64,000 nt of DNA from Pseudomonas fluorescens (GTDB lineage: Bacteria > Pseudomonadota > Gammaproteobacteria > Pseudomonadales > Pseudomonadaceae): the NCBI RefSeq assembly GCF_001623525.1, contig NZ_CP015225.1, positions 124,001 to 188,000 on the forward strand, written 5' to 3'. Shown piece by piece: positions 8,239-15,672 of the stretch (its first letter is position 1; every line of letters begins with the position of its first letter). Under the pieces are notes generated by a model, which ran no database searches, was not told the DNA's origin, and saw only the letters and a list, made by a program, of their open reading frames with translations. The translations under genes and the position numbers were made by a program.

Positions 8239-8458
8239 ATGTGCGATCTCCAGGAGGTATTACTTTTCGGACTCCAAGAACCTTAGCTGACTCATGGTTG
8301 AACGCCTGATCACCGGTGGAGTAGACCAAGGCTCCAGTATGATCGATACCACGACAGGTCACGAACGCTGGTGTCTTGTGAGAGTGGTCCTTAGCTATCC
8401 AACTCTCCGAACTGGGAGCATAGCTGCGTATGGAAAAATCGTAAGGCTGTGATCGTGG
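8213..8458 (-). pseudogene. Orphan C-terminal coding fragment, start missing
   Basis: About 81 open codons end at TAG 8213-8215 and read ..SYAPSSESWIAKDHSHK.., VTCRGIDHTGALVYSTG.. and KVIPPGDRTYG... The composition is protein-like but no ATG is available. On its 5' side it runs straight into palindromic repeat copy D, which suggests the N-terminal part was lost. It overlaps the following gene by 26 bases. I do not recognise the domain. It could be the tip of a larger secreted or toxin protein. Confidence 0.4.
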
Positions 8459-8500
8459 GGCGAGCCGATTGCAAGTGAGCTCAAAATTGTGGTGTGTTCC
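8445..8500. repeat. Palindromic dispersed repeat, copy D (left arm eroded)
   Basis: The centre GCCGATTGCAAGTGAGCTCA and right arm CTCAAAATTGTGGTGTGTTC are conserved. The left arm is recognisable only in part. Confidence 0.6.
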
Positions 8501-8656
8501 CAGTTTTCTTTTTTGCTCGAAACCTTGTGGCTCAGTCTTGTACCGAGAGCGCGAATGGTTGGCCGTTAGCCGGGTCTGGACACCTGCGTAGTGTTCTGGC
8601 GTGTGATGTAATCGCGTCGAAGCTGATGAAACAACGGGCCCGAGGAAGGTTAATCA

Positions 8657-8857
8657 ATGCCAAAGAAACTTCAGGAAAGCAAAGCAGCGACGGCTGCTGA
8701 CATTGAGCGCTCTATCCAGGCACTGAACAAGATGGCTGAACGCCTCTGGGGCGATGGTCGGGAGGCTGAGGCGAAAGCCCTGCTCGATGCCTTGGATGCT
8801 TTAAACAGGGCGCTCGATAGGATCAGGATTGGGGAGAGCCGCAGGGTTCTTCATTGA
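8657..8857 (+). CDS. Small hypothetical protein
   Basis: The product has 66 residues, is predominantly helical and charged (MPKKLQESKAATAADIERSIQALNK.. ..KALLDALDALNRALDRIRIGE), and has no membrane segment. An AGGAAGG-type ribosome-binding site precedes the ATG. The amphipathic Leu/Ala spacing of ALLDALDALNRAL suggests a helical hairpin. It lies between repeat copies D and E. Function unknown. Confidence 0.5.
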   Translation: MPKKLQESKAATAADIERSIQALNKMAERLWGDGREAEAKALLDALDALNRALDRIRIGESRRVLH

Positions 8858-8872
8858 AGTGCGAAGGAAAAT

Positions 8873-8930
8873 GGGACAGACACGATATGAAACGGGCCGA
8901 TTGCAAGGGGCTAGAACCGTAGTCTGTCCC
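8873..8930. repeat. Palindromic dispersed repeat, copy E
   Basis: GGGACAGACACGATATGAAA at the left and CCGTAGTCTGTCCC at the right flank the conserved CGGGCCGATTGCAAG centre. Confidence 0.75.
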
Positions 8931-9054
8931 CCAGTTCCATCCCCTCCAACCACTGGGCTTTTGTCCTTGGTGGATGCCTGGCCAGTCTGTTGGCGTTTTA
9001 TCAAGCCCATGCAAGTCGTGATATCGTTCTGCTACTTAGCAATGGAGGCAAGCG

Positions 9055-9492
9055 ATGAAAGTCGATAATTGGCAAGGCTGGGAACCCGAGTGGCTTAGGC
9101 TGACTGAGCATTTCCTCAATGCACCGGCGGCACCCGGCGCCTACATAATCTGTGCAGACCACGAGATTCGCCGGGCTGTCGGTTCCGACGAGCACGGTAT
9201 CTTGACTATTGGCGAATCGGACAATTTACGGCGGCGTCTTGCTGCGTTTGTGCGCTGCGCAAGGAATCCCGGAGTCTCAGGGCATATGGCGGGCTGGCGG
9301 TTTAATTACGCCTCTTTCGAAACCGTTTTCCCTTTGGACACACTTTGGGTTAGCTGGTGTCCGACTCTCGATAAGACAGCCGCCTATGCAAAAGAAGGGG
9401 AGATGTTGGCCCTCTATTTGGCCCAGCATTTCGAGCTGCCTCCTCTCAACTACAAATTTAACTGGCCAAAGCTGGAAGTGGCAGTGCTCTAG
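9055..9492 (+). CDS. GIY-YIG nuclease-like protein
   Basis: The product has 145 residues. PGAYII at about 27-32 and GILTIGESDNLRRRLAAF at about 48-65 match the spacing of the GIY and YIG strands and the following basic helix of GIY-YIG domains, although the second motif reads LTIG rather than YIG. A later YAKEGEMLALYLAQHFELPPLNYKF segment could carry the metal-binding Glu and Asn. GGAGG lies 8 bases before the ATG. Nuclease activity is plausible but not certain. It is flanked by repeat copies E and F. Confidence 0.6.
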   Translation: MKVDNWQGWEPEWLRLTEHFLNAPAAPGAYIICADHEIRRAVGSDEHGILTIGESDNLRRRLAAFVRCARNPGVSGHMAGWRFNYASFETVFPLDTLWVSWCPTLDKTAAYAKEGEMLALYLAQHFELPPLNYKFNWPKLEVAVL

Positions 9493-9519
9493 CCCCAGGG
9501 GGAAACGGGACGGGAAAGC

Positions 9520-9580
9520 GGGGACAAACCACGATTATGGGAGGGGCTGATTACAGATAAACTCAACATCGTGGATTGTC
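9520..9580. repeat. Palindromic dispersed repeat, copy F
   Basis: The left arm GGGGACAAACCACGATTATG and right arm CTCAACATCGTGGATTGTC flank the GGGGCTGATTACAG centre. Confidence 0.75.
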
Positions 9581-9866
9581 GACGGTTTCTAGGCGTCGGC
9601 GTACCTTTGGCACGCAAAGAAAAGCCCGACTGGGGAGGCCGGGCTGAAAGGGTTTCACTAGGAGCTGAGATAACCATAGGCGCTCGGCTGTGAAAGGAAT
9701 GTGAAAGATTGCGTTCAGTACGAGTTTTAAAATCGTGGTGCTCCTGGCTCCATTAAAGAAATGTTGATCCCGCTGTCGACGTGGCGAGCGAGTGAAATCG
9801 ACCAATCGCTGCCGCATAACCGGCTGCCGCCTACACTGGATTAGCTCATTAATAGAAGGACATGGA
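9581..9866. other. Intergenic with hairpin and possible repeat half-site
   Basis: A hairpin, AGCCCG/CGGGCT at 9623-9645, lies in this region. TTTTAAAATCGTGGTGCTCC near 9725 resembles a single right arm of the palindromic repeat. I see no gene. Confidence 0.4.
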
Positions 9867-10373
9867 ATGCTCATCGTCTTCAGCGGGCTTCCCGGCACCG
9901 GAAAAACGACTATTGCCAATGATCTTGCCGCTACGACAGGCGCCGTGTACCTGCGGATCGATACGATTGAACAGGCGATTCGAAACTCGGGTGTTCTTGC
10001 GCAAGATGTAGGGCGAAGTGGTTACATGGTCGCCAATGAGCTTGCCCTGAGCAACCTTCGTTTGGGTCGCACAGTCATCGTTGATTGTGTCAATCCCGTC
10101 CTCGAAAGCCGAATTGCGTGGAGCGAAATAGCCTCACAGGCGGGTATTCGATTGGTAAACATCCAAGTGATTTGCTCCGATAAAGATGAACATCGGCGTC
10201 GGGTCGAAACAAGGAGGGTTGATATTCCCGGGTTGACGCCACCCACCTGGCAGTCGGTACTGGATCACGAATATGAGCCGTGGAATGAAGCTACGTTTTG
10301 CATAGACACAGCTCTGATTTCTCCGGTGCAAGCGGTCGCGATGATCATCAATAGACACGGTGGTGCTGACTGA
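9867..10373 (+). CDS. P-loop kinase-like ATPase (AAA_33 type)
   Basis: The product has 168 residues. The Walker A motif FSGLPGTGKTT spans residues 5-15 and a Walker-B-like TVIVDC lies near 70-75. This is the layout of small zeta-toxin/AAA_33-type kinases that phosphorylate small molecules, and the substrate is unknown. ATG at 9867 is chosen because AGAAGGA lies 6 bases upstream and it starts at the first beta strand. The last codons and the TGA lie inside a segment duplicated from the 90-residue protein gene (see 5746-5882), so the natural C-terminus may have been replaced. Confidence 0.7.
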   Translation: MLIVFSGLPGTGKTTIANDLAATTGAVYLRIDTIEQAIRNSGVLAQDVGRSGYMVANELALSNLRLGRTVIVDCVNPVLESRIAWSEIASQAGIRLVNIQVICSDKDEHRRRVETRRVDIPGLTPPTWQSVLDHEYEPWNEATFCIDTALISPVQAVAMIINRHGGAD

Positions 10374-10464
10374 TTTTTGTAAATTGCTGGCTACATCGTT
10401 ACGCGATGGTTGTGATGTCACGGATGTAATTGGAAGATAATTGCGTGCGCAGGCGGCGGAATAA
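10353..10464 (+). pseudogene. 3' fragment of the duplicated 90-residue protein gene
   Basis: The segment is nearly identical to 5746-5857 at an offset of 4607 bases. In the matching frame it reads VVLTDFCKLLATSLRDGCDVTDVIGR, then TAA where the intact gene has CGA. The downstream hairpin is duplicated too. The 5' half is absent. Confidence 0.75.
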
Positions 10465-10626
10465 TGAAGACGGGCGACTTATAGGTCGCCCGGAGCCGGT
10501 TAAAGGCGGCTACGAAATGAATTTACCGGCGGTCCGACCTTTTGGAATTGCTGTCGCCCGGGGGACTCCACTCATAGAGAAATATGTATTTCTCAATTGC
10601 GGTGAACTCCGCCCGAGGTAAATGGA

Positions 10627-10839
10627 ATGACGTCGTTCGAAGAATTCAGGGCCACATCCCATGAGCTTCTCAAAGAGCTAGACGCTGCGACGATAAAAAT
10701 GATGATGCTGGTTTCTGCGAAAGAGGTATCCGGTCCTTTTTGGGAGGATGCTGCCCAGCGGCATCATGATGCTGTAGATGCTTGGCATTCCTTTCTCAAT
10801 ATCCCTACGGATTTCGCTGCGAATCCGACTCTTCCCTAA
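10627..10839 (+). CDS. Small hypothetical protein
   Basis: The product has 70 residues: MTSFEEFRATSHELLKELDAATIKMMMLVSAKEVSGPFWEDAAQRHH... It is acidic and helical, with no signal peptide. GAGG lies about 10 bases before the ATG. The Trp/His-rich second half (FWEDAAQRHHDAVDAWHSF) looks like a helical bundle surface. It lies in the debris zone between the duplicated fragment and palindromic copy H. Function unknown. Confidence 0.45.
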   Translation: MTSFEEFRATSHELLKELDAATIKMMMLVSAKEVSGPFWEDAAQRHHDAVDAWHSFLNIPTDFAANPTLP

Positions 10840-10942
10840 ACGGGCGGAAGGAAAGGGTCTGGCGATTTCCTCTGTTCTTCCGCGCTACAGGCGTCACGGG
10901 GGACAGTTACGCTCGGACGGCCACAGATTCAAAAAAAACGAA

Positions 10943-11001
10943 GGCAGACCACGATTATGAGACGGGCTGGTAACAGGTGAGCTCAAATCGTGGCCTGTCG
11001 C
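10943..11001. repeat. Palindromic dispersed repeat, copy H
   Basis: GGCAGACCACGATTATGAGA at the left and GCTCAAATCGTGGCCTGTCG at the right flank the CGGGCTGGTAACAGGTGA centre. Confidence 0.75.
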
Positions 11002-11086
11002 CGATTCTAATCCTGCCGTACACATGGACGCCCATTTGAACATCCAGAGTGTTGGGCCTGATGCCCATGGGACGTTCAGGGGGGGC

Positions 11087-11245
11087 GCGATCGCGCTGCA
11101 GCCAATCATTGACGGCTTCTCCGAGCGTTTTAGGTACGCCATTACGTATCCAGGCCATAAAGCCCCTATCAAATTTAAAGTTCGTACTGCAGTGCTCCAC
11201 CATGAATCTGCGGACGTTTTGGGTGTTTCGGTAATTCTTGCCGTA
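11087..11245 (-). pseudogene. DUF6434/SAP-like protein fragment
   Basis: The minus-strand frame contains YRNTQNVRRFMVEHCSTNF and FDRGFMAWIRNGVPKTLGEA, which looks like the conserved C-terminal core of DUF6434 proteins. The frame then runs into palindromic repeat copy H instead of a normal end, and on its 5' side into the fragment at 11243. It is therefore a gene remnant with neither end intact. Confidence 0.5.
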
Positions 11246-11357
11246 GCAGCATCCAGCGCTGCTTGCAGGACCGGCGCACCTCGACGCAAGGTCAATGCCG
11301 TACGGCATCCAAACCATGACCCAAGTCTTGGAAAATATTCGTCATCAAATTTCTTGA
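11243..11357 (+). pseudogene. Middle fragment of the duplicated 90-residue protein gene
   Basis: The frame reads PALLAGPAHLDARSMPYGIQTMTQVLENI, aligning with PATLLIDTEAPLDVL..YRIRTVTQVLENI of the gene at 5585. A 22-base stretch ending ..TTGGAAAATAT is identical (5700-5721). It ends in a premature TGA at 11355-11357. Confidence 0.55.
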
Positions 11358-11484
11358 CTAATGGCAAATTGATGCTATTTGTTTTTGTGAGGTTTGAGGT
11401 GGACAGTATTTTTTGCTGAAAGAGATTTGGATTGCTTTCTGTTTTTTTTGTTTGCGCTAAATAAAATCAAAGGATGGAAAAATA

Positions 11485-12639
11485 ATGAGGTTTTCTTTGT
11501 TAGGTGTTATCTGGCTTCTATCATTCAGCCTATTTTTTGCCGGGTGTGCATCTTCAGTTTCGTATCCGGCTCCAACTTCCAGTTCTGAGCAGTTACCTTA
11601 TCCCACGCCGGAATACAGGACTGAAGTTTTTGCGCCAGTGAAGGTCAGCTATGCAACAAATAGAAGAAAAGCGCCGGATGGCAGTCTATTACCTGAGTTG
11701 AATGTGTCCGGTGACCCCCTGTCTTATGGTCAGGAGACCGTTCTGATTCCTTTCAAGCGGGATGTAGGAAGCTTTAAAGATTCACATAGCCCTGCATTTA
11801 AGATGTTAATGAAGTTTGGGGTCGTGGATGAGCAGGATGATCCGATTATTACCTTGCTTAATGACCAGTCGCTAACGTTGACTGAGGCTGACTTCTTTAA
11901 GCAGTTCAAGTCAACGACAGGTTTTAAAAGCGGTGATGTATTGCTTTTCGTACATGGCTTTAATGTGAAGTTTGAAGACGCTGTGAAGCGTGCAGCTCAA
12001 GTTTCCTATGATATTAATCCTGATTTGCAACCGGTGGTGTTCAGCTGGCCTTCTATTGGGGATCCGTTAAAGTACAATCGCGATTTCGGTAGGGCGTTGG
12101 ACTCCGTTGATGACTTCGAAACCTTCATGTTAAAGCTGGTGGCCTCTACGCAGGGAAAGAGAGTTCATGTCCTGGCTCATAGCATGGGGTCAAAAGTAGT
12201 CATTCCTGCACTGGCGAGACTCTATTCTACTCATCCAAAACTATTTGATAAGAAACTGGGTAATATCATACTGGCTGCGCCTGATTTTCCCAGGGAGACG
12301 TTTATTCTAAAATATAAGGCCGCGTTTAGTAAGTTTGGCCGCGCGACAATCTATATGTCGTCGGAGGATAAGGCGCTCAAGGTTTCCTCTAGCACCTATC
12401 TTGCTGATCGAGGAATGCTTGGTTTTAGTGGTTCTGAAGGTTTTTTCTTTCCCGGAATTGACTCTGTTGATATAACTCGTGCGGGAGGTGTTGATGATCT
12501 TCTTGGGCATTCGAACTATGGTAGTTCGGCGCGTGTGCTAGTGGATATGCATGATATGATCGGGAGTAATTTGAGGGCTAACAAAAGGAAAGGTTTTATC
12601 GTTGTGCCGCCTTACAAGTATTTTTTTCTACAGCCGTAG
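11485..12639 (+). CDS. Alpha/beta-hydrolase lipoprotein (DUF900 type)
   Basis: The product has 384 residues. The signal peptide MRFSLLGVIWLLSFSLFFAGC has an FAGC lipobox, so it is a membrane-anchored lipoprotein. The domain follows the DUF900 esterase/lipase pattern: VKVSYATNRR at about 53-62, oxyanion strand FVHGFN (155-160), the nucleophile elbow AHSMGS with Ser233, PVVFSWPS before it, and a probable catalytic His in the C-terminal DLLGHSNYG. The coding region is AT-rich compared with the host, suggesting transfer. Natural substrate unknown. It closes the accessory zone. Confidence 0.85.
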   Translation: MRFSLLGVIWLLSFSLFFAGCASSVSYPAPTSSSEQLPYPTPEYRTEVFAPVKVSYATNRRKAPDGSLLPELNVSGDPLSYGQETVLIPFKRDVGSFKDSHSPAFKMLMKFGVVDEQDDPIITLLNDQSLTLTEADFFKQFKSTTGFKSGDVLLFVHGFNVKFEDAVKRAAQVSYDINPDLQPVVFSWPSIGDPLKYNRDFGRALDSVDDFETFMLKLVASTQGKRVHVLAHSMGSKVVIPALARLYSTHPKLFDKKLGNIILAAPDFPRETFILKYKAAFSKFGRATIYMSSEDKALKVSSSTYLADRGMLGFSGSEGFFFPGIDSVDITRAGGVDDLLGHSNYGSSARVLVDMHDMIGSNLRANKRKGFIVVPPYKYFFLQP

Positions 12640-12780
12640 TGGTTTTTGGGGCTGGGAAGCGTGGCCAGGCGCGATGATTAGGAAGTCGTGATGCCTAAAC
12701 TCGCAGAGTCTAAACCACTGGCTAACAACGCACCCGAGGCTGCAAGCGTCTTGATTCGTCGGGACGCAGGCAGAACTAAT

Positions 12781-13665
12781 TCAACCAATACTCCGTCCCA
12801 ACAACCACTCACTAAACCCCCGAACCGCCGCCTGCCGCTCCCGCCCTGGCACGCACACCACGGTATACCGCGCACCCGCCAAGCGAACCTCAGGGCGATA
12901 TTCAACCAGCTCCCCACGCGCAACAGCCTCAGCAACCAACACATTGCTGGCAAGCACCAGCCCGTGCCCGGCGATCGCCGCCTGCAGGGCGTGCTGTTCC
13001 TCGTCATAACGCCGAAAACGCGCGTTCTCCAGCCAGCCCAGGGTGCCGGCCTTGGCGCACCATGCAGGCCAGTCGACTGCAACGTTTGCGCTGCTCAGCC
13101 ATGGCACGTCGATCAGTTCGACGGGTGAGCCCGCCGCGGGTGGTTGCCAACCGGGGCGGCAATAAACGCCAAAGTGCTCATCCAACAGAGGCTGTTCGAA
13201 CAGCTGTGGGTCCGGCCTGAAGAGGGCGCGTATCGCCAGGTCGATGCTGGCGTCACGCTGCAGGTCGACCACGTCGTTGCTGGTATGCAGCCTGACGTCG
13301 ATCTCCGGGTACAACCGATGAAAATCCCCGAGCCGCGGTATCAGCCACAGGCTGGCGAATGCCGGCGTCGTGCTCACCACCAGAGACTGTGCCGCACAAG
13401 GCGGTGACAGCACCTGCAGGCCATGTTGGATATCAAGCAGGGCGCGGTACATGTAAGGGTGAAGGCGCTCGCCATCGGCGCTCAGGCGCACGTTTTGGCT
13501 GGAGCGCTCGAACAGCCGCACGCCAAGGAAGGCTTCAAGGCTTTTGACCTGGTGGGAGATCGCCGCCGGGCTGACATTCAGTTCCTGGGCCGCTGCCTTG
13601 AAGCTGCCCAGCCGCGCAGCGGACTCGAAGCCGCGCAAGGCGGTGAGGGGCAGTTTGGCGAACAT
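12781..13665 (-). CDS. LysR-family regulator (GcvA-like)
   Basis: The product has 294 residues. The N-terminal winged HTH (LTALRGFESAARLGSFKAAAQELNVSPAAISHQVKSLEAFLGVRLFERS) covers about residues 7-55, with a periplasmic-binding-type effector domain from about 90 to 290. GcvA-like LysR proteins frequently control adjacent, divergently transcribed genes. Here the divergent neighbour is a PACE efflux gene, and the 106-base gap contains inverted TTGAG/CTCAA motifs. Confidence 0.9.
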   Translation of the reverse strand: MFAKLPLTALRGFESAARLGSFKAAAQELNVSPAAISHQVKSLEAFLGVRLFERSSQNVRLSADGERLHPYMYRALLDIQHGLQVLSPPCAAQSLVVSTTPAFASLWLIPRLGDFHRLYPEIDVRLHTSNDVVDLQRDASIDLAIRALFRPDPQLFEQPLLDEHFGVYCRPGWQPPAAGSPVELIDVPWLSSANVAVDWPAWCAKAGTLGWLENARFRRYDEEQHALQAAIAGHGLVLASNVLVAEAVARGELVEYRPEVRLAGARYTVVCVPGRERQAAVRGFSEWLLGRSIG

Positions 13666-13685
13666 GGGCGGGTAGGTTACTCAGG

Positions 13686-13700
13686 TTGAGCGTGGCTCAA
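13686..13700. promoter_or_regulatory. Candidate LysR-type binding site
   Basis: TTGAG-N5-CTCAA is a perfect inverted repeat between the divergent LysR and PACE genes. Further CTCAA half-sites lie at 13706-13710 and 13724-13728. Confidence 0.4.
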
Positions 13701-13771
13701 TTTAGCTCAATTGTGCGCGGGTGCTCAACTTGCCAGGCTGGGGTCTTCCAAACCGGCTCAGGAGCCCAGCG

Positions 13772-14221
13772 ATGCAAGGTACGCCCCGTAAAATCCTCCA
13801 GGCCATCCTCTACGAAGCCGGTGGCGTGCTGTTCGTGGCACCGGCGCTGGCGCTGACTTACGGTCAAGGCATGGGTTATTCAACCCTGCTGTCGCTGGTG
13901 ATTTCCGCCGTCGCGCTGGCCTGGAACATGCTTTTCAACGGCCTGTTCGAGTGGTGGGAGCGCCGCCAACCCAGCCGCTATCGCAACTGGCAGCGGCGAC
14001 TACTCCATTCTCTGGGATTTGAAGGCGGCTTGACGTTGATTCTTACCCCGGTGATTGCCGCGTGGTTGGGCATCAGCCTGTGGTTGGCGCTGGTGACCAA
14101 TCTGGGGTTGTTTGTATTTTTCTTTTTTTACGCACTGGTTTTTCAATGGGTGTTCGATCGAGTGTTCGATGTTCCGCTTTCTGCGCAGACCGATCAGGGG
14201 TCTGCGTCCAGCGCCCGCTGA
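13772..14221 (+). CDS. PACE-family multidrug efflux transporter
   Basis: The product has 149 residues, the typical size for AceI-like transporters. It has four membrane segments and two tandem bacterial transmembrane-pair domains. Characteristic residues are RKILQAILYEAGG near the start (the conserved membrane Glu in helix 1), WNMLFNGLFEWWE ending the first pair, and the equivalent RRLLHSLGFEGG and YALVFQWVFDRVF in the second. PACE proteins export biocides such as chlorhexidine and possibly polyamines. ATG at 13772 follows AGGAG. It is divergent from a LysR gene that probably regulates it. Confidence 0.9.
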   Translation: MQGTPRKILQAILYEAGGVLFVAPALALTYGQGMGYSTLLSLVISAVALAWNMLFNGLFEWWERRQPSRYRNWQRRLLHSLGFEGGLTLILTPVIAAWLGISLWLALVTNLGLFVFFFFYALVFQWVFDRVFDVPLSAQTDQGSASSAR

Positions 14222-14268
14222 GTCAGTTGCACGACGTGACATTGCGCCTGGTTGTTGCTGATCGTCAG

Positions 14269-14545
14269 TCATAACCGGGTGCCGATGCTAAAAAACTCAT
14301 CCAGAAGCCGATAAAAATAAATTCTATCCCGATCAACCTCGATCACTCCATATCGCCGCAGAAACGGCGCTACCCATTGTTCTCCCAACCCCTCGGCAAT
14401 GTCCCGAGTTGCCAGCGCCAGGTCTTGGTATCGATGCGTGTAACGGGGTGGTGGTTGATTCGTCCTGGGGGGCACCGCAGCTCCTTGGAAGGTCTGGGTC
14501 GACCGTCATGAAACCACACATTGGCCCGCCGTGGCAGGGTGTCAT
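14269..14545 (-). pseudogene. Aminoglycoside phosphotransferase (APH(3')-like) remnant
   Basis: The last 54 residues ([20 protein letters not shown].. ..FLRRYGV.. ..[12 protein letters not shown]) match the C-terminal end of APH(3')-type kinases. Upstream, in a different frame, [16 protein letters not shown] may be a decayed version of the catalytic HGD..N region. The intervening part is scrambled and the N-terminal lobe is absent, so it cannot confer resistance as it stands. Confidence 0.6.
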
Positions 14546-14696
14546 TGGTCGGCGACTCGTCTAGACCGGGGGTTTATGCCGGGTCAAGGGTTGCCACTCA
14601 GGTTGTTGGCAACTACCCTGAAAATGTTTGGATTGTTACGAGAAAATTCAAGCGTGGCGATTTTCGGTCAACCGACTTAAGGATGAGGTGAACACA

Positions 14697-14849
14697 ATGT
14701 TTTCTCATGAAGGTGCTGCAATAGAGGTGTTGCTATTTATTTTTGGCTTTGCAGGCTTTGCCCTGGCGCTGTGGTTTGCTCACGCCTATTTTGAGCGAAA
14801 GACTAAAAATGGTGTAAAAAAACAACATTCAGCTCATCGGGGCAGTTAA
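14697..14849 (+). CDS. Small single-pass membrane protein
   Basis: The product has 50 residues. One hydrophobic helix (AIEVLLFIFGFAGFALALWFAHAYF) is followed by a basic tail (ERKTKNGVKKQHSAHRGS). ATG at 14697 is chosen because GAGGTG lies 6 bases upstream; the frame is open from 14628. The positive-inside rule puts the C-terminus in the cytoplasm. Function unknown. Confidence 0.55.
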   Translation: MFSHEGAAIEVLLFIFGFAGFALALWFAHAYFERKTKNGVKKQHSAHRGS

Positions 14850-14898
14850 GCATCGGCTGATGCTGCTTCCCAAGAATTTTTAATCCCCAGAAACAACA

Positions 14899-14928
14899 AG
14901 CCCGCACACTCATGATGAGGCGCGGGCT
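14899..14928. terminator. Terminator hairpin between convergent genes
   Basis: The stem AGCCCGC/GCGGGCT has an imperfect loop and lies between the small membrane gene and the DUF2628-like gene. Confidence 0.55.
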
Positions 14929-14949
14929 CTCGATGACCCAAGCCTGCAA

Positions 14950-15378
14950 TCAGAGACGCATGCCTTTGAACGGGTTCCAGCCTTGCTCGCCTTTCATTTC
15001 CTTGAGGTAGTAGGCGTAGTTGGCCATGAGTGCGTACATCATCGACATGGCGATGCTCAGGCCTGTACTCAACGGCCGCGGAAACTCCATGCCGAGGATC
15101 GCGAAAATCACGCTCAATGCGATATTGATCGCCAGGAAAATACCCAGCAGGGCGAGGTTTTTCTTCCAGAGGCCGAGGACGAACAGGTAGATAGGGCCAA
15201 AGAAAAACGCAATCACGTTGGCGTTGATGAGGATTTTCTTCTTGACGCCTGGCAGCGTCTTGACGGCTTCCTTATAGCGCGGGTCGTTTGGTGCGCCATA
15301 GGTTTCAAAGAAGTCAAAGCGTTCCTGCCACTTGGCGCTGTATTTACCCGTGCTTTGTACTTGTTCAGTTGTGCTCAT
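14950..15378 (-). CDS. DUF2628-like membrane protein
   Basis: The product has 142 residues. A soluble N-terminus (..KWQERFDFFETYGAP.., RYKEAVKTLPGVKKK..) is followed by three hydrophobic segments (about 57-72 INANVIAFFFGPIYLFVLG, 75-98 LALLGIFLAINIALSVIFAILG, 104-124). This FxxGPxYxxxLGLWKK arrangement is that of DUF2628 inner-membrane proteins. ATG at 15378 is used and AGGAG lies about 10 bases upstream. Function unknown. Confidence 0.75.
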   Translation of the reverse strand: MSTTEQVQSTGKYSAKWQERFDFFETYGAPNDPRYKEAVKTLPGVKKKILINANVIAFFFGPIYLFVLGLWKKNLALLGIFLAINIALSVIFAILGMEFPRPLSTGLSIAMSMMYALMANYAYYLKEMKGEQGWNPFKGMRL

Positions 15379-15672
15379 TTTGCAAGGCTCCTGCTTTCCA
15401 TTAGTGATTTTTCTTTCTTCCAAGAAATCCTGTGCTCTGTTTCTAGCGCATTGATTGCTTTGATCTTTGACAAAGGGCGCGAGTGAGTCGCCTGAGGTGT
15501 TTATTTTGCCGTTTTATGGGCCTTGGTGTGGAACATTCCGCACTGGCCGCTGGAACGGTCGCCTGGTCTGTGACGTGCTTCACCCTATTTTTTCAATGGG
15601 GCCCCCGGTGTGCTGAATCCGGATCGGGAGCAGCAGGTCGAGAACAGAGCAGCACAACTAGACGGTTGACCT
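15379..15672. other. Intergenic, nothing recognised
   Basis: I find no supported gene, hairpin or repeat. The short plus-strand frame from 15483 has no ribosome-binding site or recognisable similarity. Confidence 0.5.

Noticed and set aside
5905..11001. CRISPR-like array
   Set aside because: The repeats are irregularly spaced over 5 kb, palindromic, diverged and interleaved with genes. No cas gene is present.
1287..12700. Integrative element using tRNA-Val as attachment site
   Set aside because: No duplicated tRNA 3' end, integrase or other mobility gene was found in the accessory zone.
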